Of a stretch of 64,000 nucleotides of DNA, positions 49,701-62,900 are shown one piece after another (positions within the stretch are counted from its first letter, which is position 1; every line of letters starts with the position of its first letter). This DNA comes from Laguncularia racemosa. Its lineage: Eukaryota > Streptophyta > Magnoliopsida > Myrtales > Combretaceae. Both the position numbers and the translations under genes were made by a program. The notes under the pieces were generated by a model that made no database searches, was not told the DNA's origin, and saw only the letters and a list, made by a program, of their open reading frames with translations. The stretch spans positions 1,488,001 through 1,552,000 of the forward strand of contig JBBMOL010000090.1 of NCBI GenBank assembly GCA_037954665.1. Reading direction: 5' to 3'.

Positions 49701-50136
49701 AAATGTCCTTATTTTCCATCTAACTAACTTTAATTATGTCCATTATGGTTGGCTAAATCCTTAAAGTAGCTATTCTTGCTCCCACTTCTTGTGTTAAAAC
49801 TTCTAATTCTAATTTGCACATGTCCTCCAACAACTCCTTCTATGAAGTGATTATAGAGATTATATTACCCTGTTTCTTTTTGCTAAGAGCATCTGCCACC
49901 ACATTGGCTTTTCCTGAATGGTATTGTATTTCTAGGTCATAATCCTTAATTAACTCCAACCATCTCCTCTGTCTCATATTCAGCTCTTTCTGCATAAATA
50001 TGTACTTCAAGCTTTAGTGGTCAGTGAAGATTTTGCACCTTTCTCCATATACGTAATGCCTCCATAGCTTCAAAGCTAGTACTACAACTGCTAATTCTAA
50101 GTCATGAGTTGGATAGTTCTTTTTATACGACTTCAA

Positions 50137-51120
50137 TTATTGAGATGCATAAGCTATTACTTGACCACCTTGCATCAATATATACACCAACCCTTGAACT
50201 AAGCCATCGGTATACACTGTAAACTCTTCTCCACTCTTGAGCAAAGTCAAAACCAGCATCGACACCAATTTCTCTTTGAGTACCTGAAAACTGACTTCAC
50301 ATTTGTCATCCCATTTGAATTTCACATTCTTCTTTGTCGGTTTGGTAAGAGGAGTTGCTATTTTGGAAAACCCTTATACAAATCTCTTGTAGTAGCCTAC
50401 TAAACCTAGGAAGCTCCTTACCTCTATAACTATTTTTAGTCTTTGCCAGTCTACTATAGCTCTCACATTTTCTAAGTCCACTGATATATCATTCCTATTA
50501 ACTACATGACCCAAGAAAACTACTTGTTCCAGCCAGAATTCACATTTACTGAATTTGGCATACAACTTCTCATCTTGTAGTCTGCCCAATACTAATCTCA
50601 AAAGCTCCTCATGCTCCTCAATACTTTCAGAGTATATCAAGATATCGTCTATAAAAACGATTACAAACTTATCTAAGAAATCCCTGAGTACTCTATTCAT
50701 TAAATCCATGAATGCAGCTAGTGCATTCGTTAATCTAAAGGGCATTAGCAGAAACTCGTAGTAGCCATATCTAGTCCTGAATGTTGTTTTCTAAATGTCC
50801 TCTTCTCTAATTTTGAGTTGATGATAGCCTAATTTCAGGTTTACTTTGGAGAACACCAAAGCTCTCTACAACCGATCAAACAGATCATCTATCCTGGGAA
50901 GAGGATATTTGTTCTTTATGGTGGCCTTGTTTAATTCTCTATAGTCTATACAGAGTCTTATACTTTCATCATTTTTCTCCACGAACAGGACTGATGCACC
51001 CCAATGAGAGACACTAGTTCTTATAAAACCATTATCTTGTAACTCCTATAATTGTTTCCTTTGTTCTTCCAATTCCACTAGTGCCATCCTATAGACTGGT
51101 TTTGATATGAGTATTGTACC
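50137..51120 (-). pseudogene. reverse transcriptase and RNase H of the chromovirus
   Basis: Minus strand from 51110 leftward: HWGASVLFVEKND, RLCIDYRELNKATIKNKYPL, YGYYEFLLMPFRLTNA, then VIVFIDDILIYSES with both catalytic Asp intact, and FLGHVVNRNDISVD. RNase H follows at 50137-50325 with YTDGLVQGLVYILMQ and VIAYASQ. The frame is broken near 50790, 50860 and 50370 by stops. Copies DNA from element RNA and removes the RNA strand in active relatives. Confidence 0.88.
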
Positions 51121-51235
51121 TCGTACCAAGCCGATGTTAAATTATATTTCCCTAGCTAGGGATAAACCAGGAAGATTTTCTGAAAATACATCAAGAAATT
51201 CTGTCACTATTAGTACTTCTTCCATCCTAACTTCT

Positions 51236-51679
51236 TCACTGGCCTTCAACAGATATGGTTGTTAGTACACTTTTTCCCCCACATCTAGTAGGTAAGCAAT
51301 TTAGTGGGTCTCTACACTTCAAGTTTGTATTCAAAATGTCCATCTTTGGGTATATTAAACTGTACCACCATGTTGTGATAGTCATGATGGCATGATATTT
51401 TGATAGCCAGTTATCATCTAAAATAATGTTGAACTCTATCATCTCTAATACTAAGAGGTCTACTGGCATCACCTTACCATGTATTTCTATTCTCACTCCT
51501 CTACATATCCTACTTATTCTTCCTCCTACTCCCAAAGGAGTACTAAAAGCCAAGCAGTCATCCATATTTTCAACATCTAAAGCACATGCACAAACAAAAT
51601 TTTCAAACATACAAGACATAGACACGAGTACATATGCATTGTAGGAGTTTACTGGAAGCATACTCGCAATGTTGTCCAC
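51236..51679 (-). pseudogene. protease domain of the chromovirus
   Basis: A 147-codon open stretch with LDVENMDDCLAFSTPLGVGG, VMPVDLLVLEMIEFNIILDD and NWLSKYHA, corresponding to the retroviral-type aspartic protease of gypsy elements (usual DVILGMDWL segment). The catalytic DSGAT-like triad expected at its N-terminal side is not recognisable, as MLPVNSYNAYVLVS stands there, so activity is unlikely. Confidence 0.72.
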
Positions 51680-51892
51680 ATCCGAAACATCCTAGTGCTA
51701 CTAATGATGAATGGAAAACACCCTAATAGGAACTCCTACCTGTGATCTACCTCTCTATCCTCCCACTAGGGGTCTAACTATCTATTGAACTGGCCTTGCT
51801 TGGTTTTTTATTTTTCCCTAAGGACAATTAACTACCTTATATCTCCTCTAATTGCACACATGATAGAAGATTAGAAGAACTGACCTTTCAGT

Positions 51893-52905
51893 GCAATGTC
51901 TGCTAATGTGCCTTGTCTTCCCACAAAAGAAACATGCCCCATCTAGCCACTCTTAACTCATGGGGTCCGTAACATCTGGGACATTTAGCATTTTTGTCTA
52001 CTGTAGTGAGTGCCAAAGGCACTTACTTGATCAGGAGAGAAGGGGCTACTACTCTGGGTATTCTGCTTTATAGCAAATGATGTCTTTTATTCCTATCTTG
52101 CCCTCATTCCACTAAAGGCAGGTCTTTTTCTCAAAGCTATTGCTGCTTTGCGGCTCCTCTATTCTTTTATGATCTTATTTTATTCAAGGCACTTCGCTTT
52201 ATCTACCATTTCAACATAAGTATTTAGTTGAAAGGCCCCTACTGTAAGTTGTAGGTCCAATTCCAATCCTTTTAGGAACCTTTTGGCATGGGACTTATCA
52301 TCATTGCATACATTTTTTGGAAGGAACTGAATGAGGTGATTGAGCTCTGCCTCATACTCTTCAACAGTTCAATTCCCCTGTTCACAATTATAGTAATCAT
52401 TCTCCATTCTGTCTCTAGAGTTGTTGGGGAAGTATCTCTGATAAAATAGCTCGTTAAACATCGCTCAATTCATGCACTCCTCTACAAGTCTAGGGACCGA
52501 AGCCCACCATTTTACTGCAGTTTCCTTCAGCAAGAATGCAACATAATTCACCCTCCTATCTTTTAGTATCTGGAAGGCAGCAAAGGTCTTCTCCATTTCC
52601 TATACCAAATCCTTAGCCTTGATTAGGTCATCCACTCTAAGGTTAAACTCCTTAGCTACTCTTATGAACCTACCAAAGCTAATAGTTTCATTAACATTCC
52701 TGTGCTGTGGGACATTGGGTGCTTAGTGTTGTTGTGTCAGTAGTCCCACTAGGTGGTTCATAATATGTAGTAGCTGAACTGTCTCTTTAGCCATCTGACC
52801 TCTTTCCCCTTGTTGTTGTAGGTACTGAGCTTCCTTCTCATTAGGGTTATCATGTCTAACACCCCTTCTAGCTCTTGATCTAGTAATTCTTCCTGGAGGC
52901 ATTCT
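51893..52905 (-). pseudogene. gag of the chromovirus
   Basis: Probable start MPPGRITRSRARRG near 52900; an open stretch to 52723 ends LLTQQH, then stops. The tail carries a CCHC zinc knuckle CFFCGKTRHISRHC at 51893-51934. The central gag core (about 52300-52650) is recognisable only in fragments across frames. Gag would have packaged element RNA in an active copy. Confidence 0.75.
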
Positions 52906-53589
52906 ACTTAAGAAGAGATAACTGGATCTACTTATGTTAGTATCAGTTAGGGTCAGTTTCATAGTGTGTAAGTATATACACATATACCACTACGCAAGGG
53001 GTCTATTCATATATAAAGCTTAGCAGTTAGAAGAATACAAGTAAAATAATAATATAAGAAAATAATTACATAATTAAGTAAACATCTCATATTTTACCCA
53101 CTCTCTTCATCTCTCACTATCTTACACATCCAGTGCTTAATCCTTCTAAAGATCAGATCTTATACTCTATTGTTTAAAACTTATGTCCATTGATCATCGC
53201 TTAGTACTAAAGATCATTACCTAAGCTCTCCAGGATTAACAACCTATGCTCTATAGATCAAAACTTAAATCATATGGATCAACAACCTATTCCCTATAGA
53301 TTTAAACTTAAGTCTCTAAAGATCATAAAAGTTGGAGCTTTGATACCACCTAAGCTATAACGCCCTAAAACCCAGGCCGCACTATTACCCGCCACGTGTC
53401 CTTATCTCACAAGAACATACTAAGGCTTTAAAAAAACTCTGATACATTTTGGCCTGTAACTCCTATATAAAAACATTTTATACATCCTCAAAATTCCAAT
53501 GATAACTTAAACCATATCAAACATCTAAAGCAACGAAAGTCTTTACACACCAAAAATAAAATTTTCAAAAGACAATGTCTATCATAGTC

Positions 53590-55464
53590 TGTCAAGTTTA
53601 ATTTTTATTTTTCATTTTCATTCCTAATCCGATTTATACTAGACCCTATGCTCATCTAACATAAATCCTCGACTTGAACTAGGAATTTTGTCTTATTTTG
53701 GAGTCGCCACCCAACTAAAGTTGGGAAGTATTATTGAATTAGGACTAATTGAGCAAATTAATCCTAATTTAGACAACTAGTCAACGAGATCTCCTCTTTT
53801 CATTTTTGTGAAAGAGGAAAGGGAACACCAGAGTTGTTAGACTTGGAGACTAACCTATTAAAACCTTAAAGTTACCACCTTATTCTTCTGAAATCTAAAC
53901 CCTATCTTAATGTCTTTTATTGTTATTTTTTTTTTTTTATTCTTTTATTAAAAGCAACTTATTCTAATATGGAAAATGATTTTTTTGTTCTTTTTTAGGA
54001 TTACCCCAAGCGGGTGCCTACGTACCTATTATTCAGGATCAAACAAGCCGTAGTTCACTTTTATAAAAACTTTAATGGGTTAATTAATTTTAATTATGAA
54101 AATACTTCAAATTTACATTTTTAGCATTTTTTGGAAAAAATCTAAGCCTAAGCTTGACTATTTTATTTTATTTTTATTTTTTGAAAAAAATTAATTTAAG
54201 AAAAAACCAATTTTGGATTTATTTAAGAAAAGACTTTTTTCTAAGTAATAAAAATTATTTTTATATCTCTATTATTAATCTGCCTCTAATTATCATTATT
54301 ATTATTATTATTTATTTTTATTTTTTATTATTTTATTAATTTTTATTATTTAATCTATTCTAAACTAAACATGAAAATAATAAACTAATCTAAATTCTAC
54401 CATTTTTCCTAATATTATTTTTTTCATTTTTTTCTCTTTTTTTAATTTTAATTTCGAATTGTAAATAAATAAACAAATAAATAAGTAAATACAATAAATA
54501 AATAATAAACGGAAAATCCGACTTACTTGGATCTGGATACAGTGCGCGGGTCGAGTTGAACCGAGTTGGGTTAGGTGACGGTCGGAGATTCTCGTGGGTG
54601 GCGTTCTGGCATCCATTTCTGTCGATTAAGGGGCATTTTTGATGTTTCTAAGGATGAGGGACTCAATGGTGGTGGTGGATTTCTCCAAAAGCTCTTCCAA
54701 GTGGTGGTTCAAAGAGGTGGTCAGCGGTCATGGGTCGCGTGAACTCTGGCGGCTCCGATCTCTCTTATTCTCTCTCCTTTCTCTCTTCCAATTCGTGATT
54801 TAACTTCCTCCACTCAAGTCCTATTTATAGACACTAGAAATCGAGCTAAATAAGCTCAGATTTCTTCTGATTGGGGCAAATCGAATTCACGATTGAAATT
54901 TTCTCCAATTTGATTTAATTCGTGCAAATCTTCTATTTCATTGTGATTTGATTCCAATTAGATGATGTTTATCTCATTTTAGCTAAAGATCTGTTGGATT
55001 TGTGTAAAAATTCGAATCAAAACGGCCAAATTGAATTTTTCCATGGCTGGCGATGATCTCAACAGGAGGTTGAAGACGACCACGCGCTCAGCGTGTACGC
55101 TCCCTCTGTCCAATCACGAGTTAACACGTGTCCCAAGCGAAAATAAAAATCGAGCAAAACGCAGAAATGCTTACCCCGAGTTTCGAACCTTTGATCGAAC
55201 CCACCCCCACACGCCTTTAGGCCATAGCTCAAACCTGCTAGGCTAGCCCACTTCTCAATTTTTTTAATTTACTCAAATTGTATTTATGCAATGCAATTTT
55301 TATTATTTTTATATTATTTTCCAAAATTGATATATTTTCCCTATTTATTTTATTTTTTGAATATTTTTCCTATTTTTGCTAAATTAGAAGAAAAATTGTA
55401 AAAAATAAAAAAAATTGAAAATTGACTATTATTAATTATTAAGGGCAAAAATGGGGTATTTACA
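53590..55464. mobile_element. solo LTR inserted in the chromovirus LTR
   Basis: Begins TGTCAAGTTTAA, ends GGGTATTTACA, with TAGTC on both sides (53585-53589 and 55465-55469). The left chromovirus LTR lacks it at the same point (near 46170). At 1875 bp it holds no coding domain; the open frames at 54365-54616 and 55031-55246 are not recognised. A GCGGGTGCCTACGTACC motif near 54010 is a word I associate with long plant gypsy LTRs, so a large gypsy family is a reasonable guess. Confidence 0.88.
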
Positions 55465-56454
55465 TAGTCCAATAACAATAATTCTTCCAAAACCTAATTG
55501 CCATAATAGTAATGGTAATCTTCATCTTCCTCTCTCTATGGTTCACCCAAACCTAAGTTATCTTCTGGCTTCTCATCTCCCTCAACACTTGCATCTAAAA
55601 ATGATTCCCCGAAGGGTAAGCTAAAGCTTAGTACGTATAACACAATTACATACACATAAACAAACATAAACAAGTATCACACATATCATGTAGAACTTAG
55701 ATACAGACAATCATTTCATAATATAATTTATGTCCACAAGCAAACAACGGGGTACTCATAACCCCATTAACACACTTAACACATTGGAACATGACTTAGT
55801 GATGAGAACTGTCACTATGGGCCCTATACCCTTGATCTTTTAATCCTTAAACTTGGTGATGGGAGTTACCATTACGGGCCCCACACCCATGTACACTTAA
55901 ACCTGGTGGTGGAAACTACCAATACGAGCCCCACACCCATGTCCACTTAAACCTGGTGATGAGAACTGTCACTATGGGCTCCACACTCATGTACACTTAA
56001 CTACTTAAATAACATTCAACCTAGATCATTTCCAAGCACGACTCCACTAGGGACAATGTTACACAAGGATCATTGGGATGTTCCCTAAGGATCTGGCACT
56101 ATAGGCCCCTAGGCCGAACCAAGTACATACAGCATACTACTTAAACACTTAAGCTAAATCGTTAAACTTAATCAATTTCAACACATGTACTAACTTAAAT
56201 AAACATAGAATAGCACAAAAGTTACACATACCTTTGATCCTAACCTTAAGCACCTCCCAGTCTTTGACTTAATCTAATTGGAAATCTATACACATTAACA
56301 TACTCTTCTTAGTATTCCATCTAAGATCAATATCATTCTTAATTTTCTTAATTCTATTCATTTAATTTCTCTAAGGCCTTACTAGTTATCTAGGTTGCGT
56401 AAAAATTACTTTAATTTGAAGTTAAATGGATTATATAATTATGTTACACTTTAT

Positions 56455-56930
56455 TCAACACGGTCATGTTAGGGACCATGTTGCTCAATACAGGCTAAAG
56501 TACGACCGTGTTAGGGGTCGTATATCTCTCGGTGCAAAACTTGGTTTCAACACGGTTAAAACACAATCGTATTGGGAGACCGTGTATCTCTCGGTGCATC
56601 TTTCACACTCAACATAATCTAAACACGAACATGTTAGGAGGTCATGTTGCCTTAACTCAACACAGTTGAAACATGACCTTGTTGGGAGGCCATGTATCTC
56701 TAAGTGTACTTTTCCATTTCAACACAGTCGAAACACGACCATGTTGGGAGGCCGTATTTCCCTTAACTTAACATGGTCGAAACACGACTGTGTTGAGAGG
56801 CCGTGTATCTCTTGGTGCACCTTTCCATTCCAATACGGTTGAAACACGACAGTGTTGAGAGGTCGTGTTGCCCTTAACTTAACACAGTCAAAACAAGACC
56901 ATGTTAGGAGGTCATGTATCTCTCAATAAT
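56455..56930. repeat. array of short palindromes in the right LTR
   Basis: Same hairpin units as in 47100-47725, about eight copies, with different individual mutations and fewer units. Confidence 0.83.
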
Positions 56931-57455
56931 CTCTACGAACCCTATTTCTTTTACTTCAATTCCTCCAAAAGCTAATCATTTCTATTCCTAAGCTTAACTA
57001 AGTTTCTAAAATTCATAATTGTATTTAATTTACAAAGAATTTCATACTTACTTCAAATTCCACAAATAAAAAAATCTCGGGTCATTGATTTTCTGTTCTT
57101 GTATGTCCCTTCACGCACCTCGTTTTCTATATGAACAAATGACAATCGTAGTTACAAATTCCATAAATCCTCAATTGAAATTCATATAATGATTCTTACC
57201 ATTCGTACTTGGAACTAGGTCACACCGTCTCCTTTTGTCATCTTAGGTTTTGTTTAGAGAGTGTTTACGTCTACTATTTTACTGTGAAGGTTGAAAAAGA
57301 AAGAACGTTAGGTCATTTAGGATTAAATACTCCCCATCGCAAAATGTCTAAATTGCCCTTCTCATTTTCTAAAATTCCATTTTCACTCCTAGCTCTTTGT
57401 GATCATATATTTATCAAATAAATCAATAATTAAAATTTTCAAGTATTATAATTAA

Positions 57456-59906
57456 TGAACCTTACTTTCACCATATAGGTTCCTTTGATTAACTATATTG
57501 TAGAATTCTTCTCGAAATTGTCGTGTATTGTTACAACATTAGGAAATAGTTAAAAAATTAATTAGATTTTGTAATTAGTTTGTAATATTAGTTAGAAAAT
57601 AAATGATAGTGAGACTATTTTAAATAGTCTTCTTATATGAACCTAAGGAATTGAATAAGAAATCACAACAAAAATGAACCTTCTCTCATAAGTTTCTCCC
57701 CTTTTCATATCCACTCCTCTATACTTCCACCATAACCAACTACCACCCAAGTGTCTACCCCTTTTCAAAGCATCGACAACTAAAATGGGTAAAACTACTA
57801 TTAATTGTATGACCCACCCTAACATGTATTTTCTTTAAGGTAGGTAATGTACAAAATCCACTTTAAGGTGCTAAATGTATTTTACATGACCTGATTAAAA
57901 AAATTAGAAAGTCTTTTGATGCACAAAATTTACTATAAATGATAACTACATAGTATATTATCTACTAACTATAGTTAATATCTAAATATTCCATTACCAA
58001 TTACTTTGTAGAAGGAAACATGGTTTATAAAAATGCAATTTGGTCTGTCATTACTTCAAACCAAATCATATAGCTCGATTTCAAAAATTTTCCAAACCTT
58101 AAAGTTTATGGTTTACAAATTAAGTCATATTTTGTTTTCTAAAAAGGTATATTTATCTAACATATAAATCATATAAGTAATACTAAATTTATTTAATAAT
58201 AACATGCATTGATATCATAAAAGAAATTAATAAAATCAACTAAAAAATTTAAATATGTCATATAATTAATTTATTTCTCGAGCTAGTATATAGTATAAAT
58301 TTTGAGTCAATCTATATATAAAATTGGCAAAATTATGGTCATAAAATTTAAATACATATACTTTTTAATAAATATAAATTAAAAATTATTTTAAATAGTA
58401 TACTATAACAAAAAAAAAAATAGTTACAGGTAAAATAGTATTATGTTTTTTTTCAAAGCAATTTAATTCTATTTTACAATTTGTTTTGGATCACTCTTCC
58501 AAACCAACCATAAATTTTCAGTTTGGTTTGGATTGGAAATTTTCCAAACCAAATTATATATATAGCCATATTTTCATTTGGTTTGGTTCAGTTTGCTCTT
58601 TCTTTCTTTTTTTTTTTTTTGCCCACCCCTAATACATTTTCGTTGAAATTAGTGAACTTTTTTTATTCTGAAAACAATTCATGCCAAAGCTTCTTTTATA
58701 GGGTACCAATAAAATATAAAAATATAAACAAATAGTTGAAAGTAAATATCTTTCAAATACAAAATTAAGATGGCAAATAATAACAATGCAATTACTAAAC
58801 TTTAGGGGTTTTTTTAATTTTAAACTGTAAGTTTAAAGCTATTAAATAACATACTTAGTCATAACTAGATTTTAAAGATTTTAAATATCACAGATAATTG
58901 AACTTTTATTTATCATGTTTATTACCTCTATCATCTTTTAAAATGGCATTATAGAACACCCACTAACCCAAGAGTACAAGTGTGTATCATATGTAAAGTT
59001 CAAAAGAAATCTAAAATTTAGATAGTTATCTTAATATTGTTCAATATTAGTTAATTTTGTTTTTATACTTTTCAATTTTATGTCATTCTTGTTATTTGGA
59101 AAACCCAATTTTAGTGCGTTTAAGAGCATGTTTATTTTGGAGCTCTTGAACCGATAACTTAGATTAATTAAGAACCTTGGTGAAAAATAAATTAAAAAAA
59201 AAAAAAACTAAGTTTTAGATGTGATTTTAATATTGTCCAATACATGTTGATTCTTTTGATACTTTCCAATTTTATATCGTTCTTCTTTATTTGAAAAACC
59301 AGATTTGACCGTGTTTGAAGAGTATATTTATTACAAAATTTTTAGACCAAGAATTTAGTTTAATTAAGGATCCCCATAAAGAGGTCCTAGAGGGATAGAT
59401 CTAGATCTTTAACAGATCTGAATCTTTAACTAATGATCTATCCTTTGTGAAGGAATATTCTATATATAATTTTCATTTTTAGACAAAAGCTTTTAAACTA
59501 AAGCAACTGTATAATATAAAAACTACAAATACTATGAATAATTCTGTGAGAGAAATAAAATAAAAGATCTTTAAATGGGGAATACAATTCATCAGTTCAT
59601 GAAAAAAAAAAAAGAGAAAAGAAAAAAAAAAAGAAGAAGAAGCTGGAACCGTTGGATGTGATTGCGGACGGGATGAAAGAACTCAAGAAGGACATTTATT
59701 CACGACCAACTTGGATTGATCCTGTGAATGCCAATCAGCAACTAGAGACTTTTTTATTAATAGTCAAGCAAATGAGAAGTCAAGAAGAAAACGGAACCTC
59801 ACCTTTCCTAATAAAATTTACCTTTCTCAGTACATAATAAAAACCAGCCTCATCTACAGATAAATCTATTTCACGACTAATTAATCATATCAGATTTCCA
59901 CAATAC
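57456..59906. other. intergenic DNA upstream of gene C, with a possible hAT transposon end
   Basis: AT-rich. About 58020-58635 has repeated AAACCAAA / TTTGGTTTGG words and ends TTTTTGCCCACCCCTAA, which on the minus strand is a typical hAT terminus (TTAGGGGTGGGCAAAAA). I did not find its partner terminus or an 8-bp duplication. A 61-codon open stretch at 59652-59837 (MDVIADGMKELKKDIYSRP) has protein-like composition but no recognised family. ACATAATAAAAACC near 59833 is a weak TATA-like candidate 70 bp before the start of gene C. Confidence 0.4.
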
Positions 59907-62900
59907 ATGGCACAGCCAAATCCTCTGGTATTCACTGTTCATAGGCGAAAACCGGAGCTAATTCGTCCGTCTAGCCCTACCCCTCACGAATTCAAAAGAT
60001 TATCCGACATCGATGACCAAAAAGGCCTTCGATCTCAGATCCCAATCATAAATATATATCGGGGCGAATCGGATGTTGTCGATAAAAAGGGAAGAGATCC
60101 CGTACAAGTAATTCGAGAATCACTTGCACGGGTACTAGTTTATTACTATCCCTTCGCGGGGAGACTAAGGGAATGGAGCAGCCGAAAGCTGGTGGTGGAG
60201 TGCAATGAGGAAGGGGTGATCTTCATAGAGGCTGATGCTGATGTGACGCTTGAGCAACTCGGAGATCCACTTCAACCGCCCTTTCCATGCATGGAGGAGC
60301 TGCTTTATGAAGTTCCAGGGTCCAGTGGGATACTAGATTGTCCTCTCCTGCTCATACAGGTAAGATCTATTGTTTTCTTCATAACTTTGATTCATTTTAG
60401 TATATGTGTTGGGTAATAAATAAAAATAGTCAAAGGAGATTAGAATTTTAATCTAAAACTTTCTGTGAAGATTTTAAGATAAAAAGGAAAGCATATATGT
60501 GATGATCTTAAAAAGCAAGTTTAGCATATAATATTGAATAGTATATATATTTTTTCTTAATCTTGAACCACATAAAGAATAAAATGTAAAAAAAAAAAAG
60601 TAAGATGATGATTAATCAACCATTGTAATGGAATAGTTTTTAAGTATCACGGATCTGATTTATGTAGGTTTTATAAAAGTAAGGTCTCGATGTGTATAAT
60701 AAATACTATACAATGATAGGATTTATATAGTTATGTACCCAAAAAATTTAAAAAAGAAATGATAGGATTTATATAGGCCACATTGTGGGGAAAAAAAAAA
60801 CAAAAAAAAAAAATCAATGCCCTAGGGATAAAGCCACATATAAAATGGCTTTTTTATATATCAAAATTTTGTGAACCACTCGACGCAAATCGCAAGGATT
60901 GTCAATGCCCAAGGGATAAAGCCACATTGAAATGCAACGCATAGGAAAGCGATTTAATTGGAAGTGCCTGACGGTGGAGCCATCAGCATCTCCTTGTGGA
61001 TTCCAAAAGCTACTTAATCATCCTATAAAGCAGTTTCACTCACTATCTACGACAATTAGAACTATTTGATTTTCTTTTTCTTCTTTTTTTTTGTAAACAT
61101 ATATAAAAACACAATTTTCTATTTGTATATTGCAAAATAAAAAGATTAAAACTACTTAATTTAGAATATAAATAATATTAAAGGGTAAGGACTTTTTGGT
61201 ATCTTAAGTGTTATTAAATTTTATTTTATATTTTACTTTATGTAACTAATCTTCTCTATCCTACTAAAAGTAAACTAACATACTTCACAATCCCACTATC
61301 CTAAAAAAAAAACAATTTGATTCATCGATTTCTTTATCCAACCCTACCTCTACACATTGCCATCCTTATTGGAGCCTAGGACTTGGCTTTCTGTTTAGTA
61401 GCCCCAAATAACCAAAAGCCTCATTGGACTCTTTCGCCATCCCATTGGTTCATCTAAAAAGAATCGAAAAGAGGGAGAGAAAAAAACAATTATTGGTACT
61501 ACAATAATACCCATTAAGTGTATAAAGAAATGGTAAATAAATTCGGTGATACTTAGAAACAATGCATAATTTTTACTAACTACCCTTTGTGTTTTAATAA
61601 ATATTAACTAAAGTGACTATTAGAATACTTATAAGCAACTTTTCTTTAGGGAGAGGGGGAGGAAGAGGAAAGAAATTTGTCCAAGAGCGCATGCTACCAT
61701 ACTGCAGCTCAAACCATTCAGATATTTATTAATCAATTTAACTTGAAGAGTTTTATCTAATCAAGTTCTTAGTTCTTATGTCATCACAATTTGGTCAACC
61801 GACGAATTAAACAGCATTAATTCTTATACAAGCATTATAAGTATAAAATTGTTTTCATTTGATGTTTAACTGGGGATCTCAATACACCTATTAAGTAGAA
61901 ACACGTAAAACTGTGCTCAAAAATTAAGTAGGACAACTTGGCATGATTCACAATAGACCGAGATTAAATTGGTTGTCTCATCTTAATCGATTTAACAAAT
62001 AACAAGTTTTATCATACAAGATCTGTTCTATTATTGATTTGTAGATCATGAAACCGTTTATCATGTATATATATATATTGTTACCACATCTCTAATGGAA
62101 AGAAATAATTTTCACTCTATTTGTGGGATGATGCTGTGTCTTACATGTGCAAATGCTTCTTCTACATATTGACTAACCTTGTAATTGGAAAATGGCATGA
62201 CAGGTCACACGCCTCAAGTGTGGAGGTTTCATCTTTGCCCTACGCCTTAACCACACCATGTGTGGTGCAGCAGGATTATCTCAATTCATGAAAGCAATCG
62301 GAGAGATAGCCAGAGGAGCTAATGCTCCGTCCATTCTTCCTGTTTGGCAAAGAGAGTTGTTAGATGCTAGGAACCCACCTCGTGTCACATGCATACACCG
62401 TGAGTACGATGAACTTCCCAGTTCTAAAGGCACAGCAATCACTTCAGATGATATAACGCGTCGCTCATTCTTCTTTGGCCCCGCGGAGATAGCCTCTCTT
62501 CGCAGATTTGCTCCTCCACATCCGAGGAGTCGTTATTCCACCTTCGAATTGCTCACTGCTTGCCTTTGGCGCTGTCGGACCATCGCCCTCCAACTCAACC
62601 CTGAGGAGGAGGTGCGTGTGATGTTCATTGTGAATGCAAGTTCCAAATTCAATCCTCCACTCCCACAAGGATACTATGGCAATGTGGTTGCATATCCTGT
62701 GGCCATAACAACCGCAGGAAAGCTCTGCCAAAATCCTCCGGGATATGCAGTGGGATTAATAAGGAAGGCTAAAGCCGAAGTGACAGAGGAATACATCAGG
62801 TCTGTGGCAGACCTTATGGTGATTAGGGGAAGACCCCATTTTACGCTGGACATATCCTACTTAGTGTCTGATCTGAGCCGATCCGGGATGCGCGAAGTGG

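Larger units (their letters stand above)
45941..57450 (-). mobile_element. Ty3/gypsy chromovirus-type retrotransposon, nearly complete
   Basis: LTRs at 45941-48254 and 53356-57450 (the latter enlarged by a solo LTR), bounded by the duplication ATTAA (45936-45940 and 57451-57455). The minus strand is coding: primer-binding site TGGTATCAAAGC (complement at 53337-53348), gag, protease, reverse transcriptase, RNase H, integrase and a C-terminal chromodomain-like segment. A purine tract (GAGAGAGAGGAGAGAGAA on the minus strand) abuts the left LTR. The order and the chromodomain place it with chromoviruses, Tekay/Del-like. Frames contain stops, so it is not autonomous. Confidence 0.92.
53356..57450 (-). 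repeat. 5' LTR (right) of the chromovirus, split by a solo LTR
   Basis: Aligns with the left LTR in two pieces, 53356-53589 and 55465-57450. Starts TATAACGCCC (TG lost to TA) and ends AAGTATTATA. Four copies of the GGGCCCCACACCCATG-type repeat occur at about 55795-55995, one more than in the left LTR, and a palindrome array lies at 56455-56930. Confidence 0.9.

Noticed and set aside
55180..55250. tRNA-like box GTTTCGAACC
   Set aside because: No cloverleaf can be formed around it; similar words occur in long plant LTRs, and it lies in the solo LTR.
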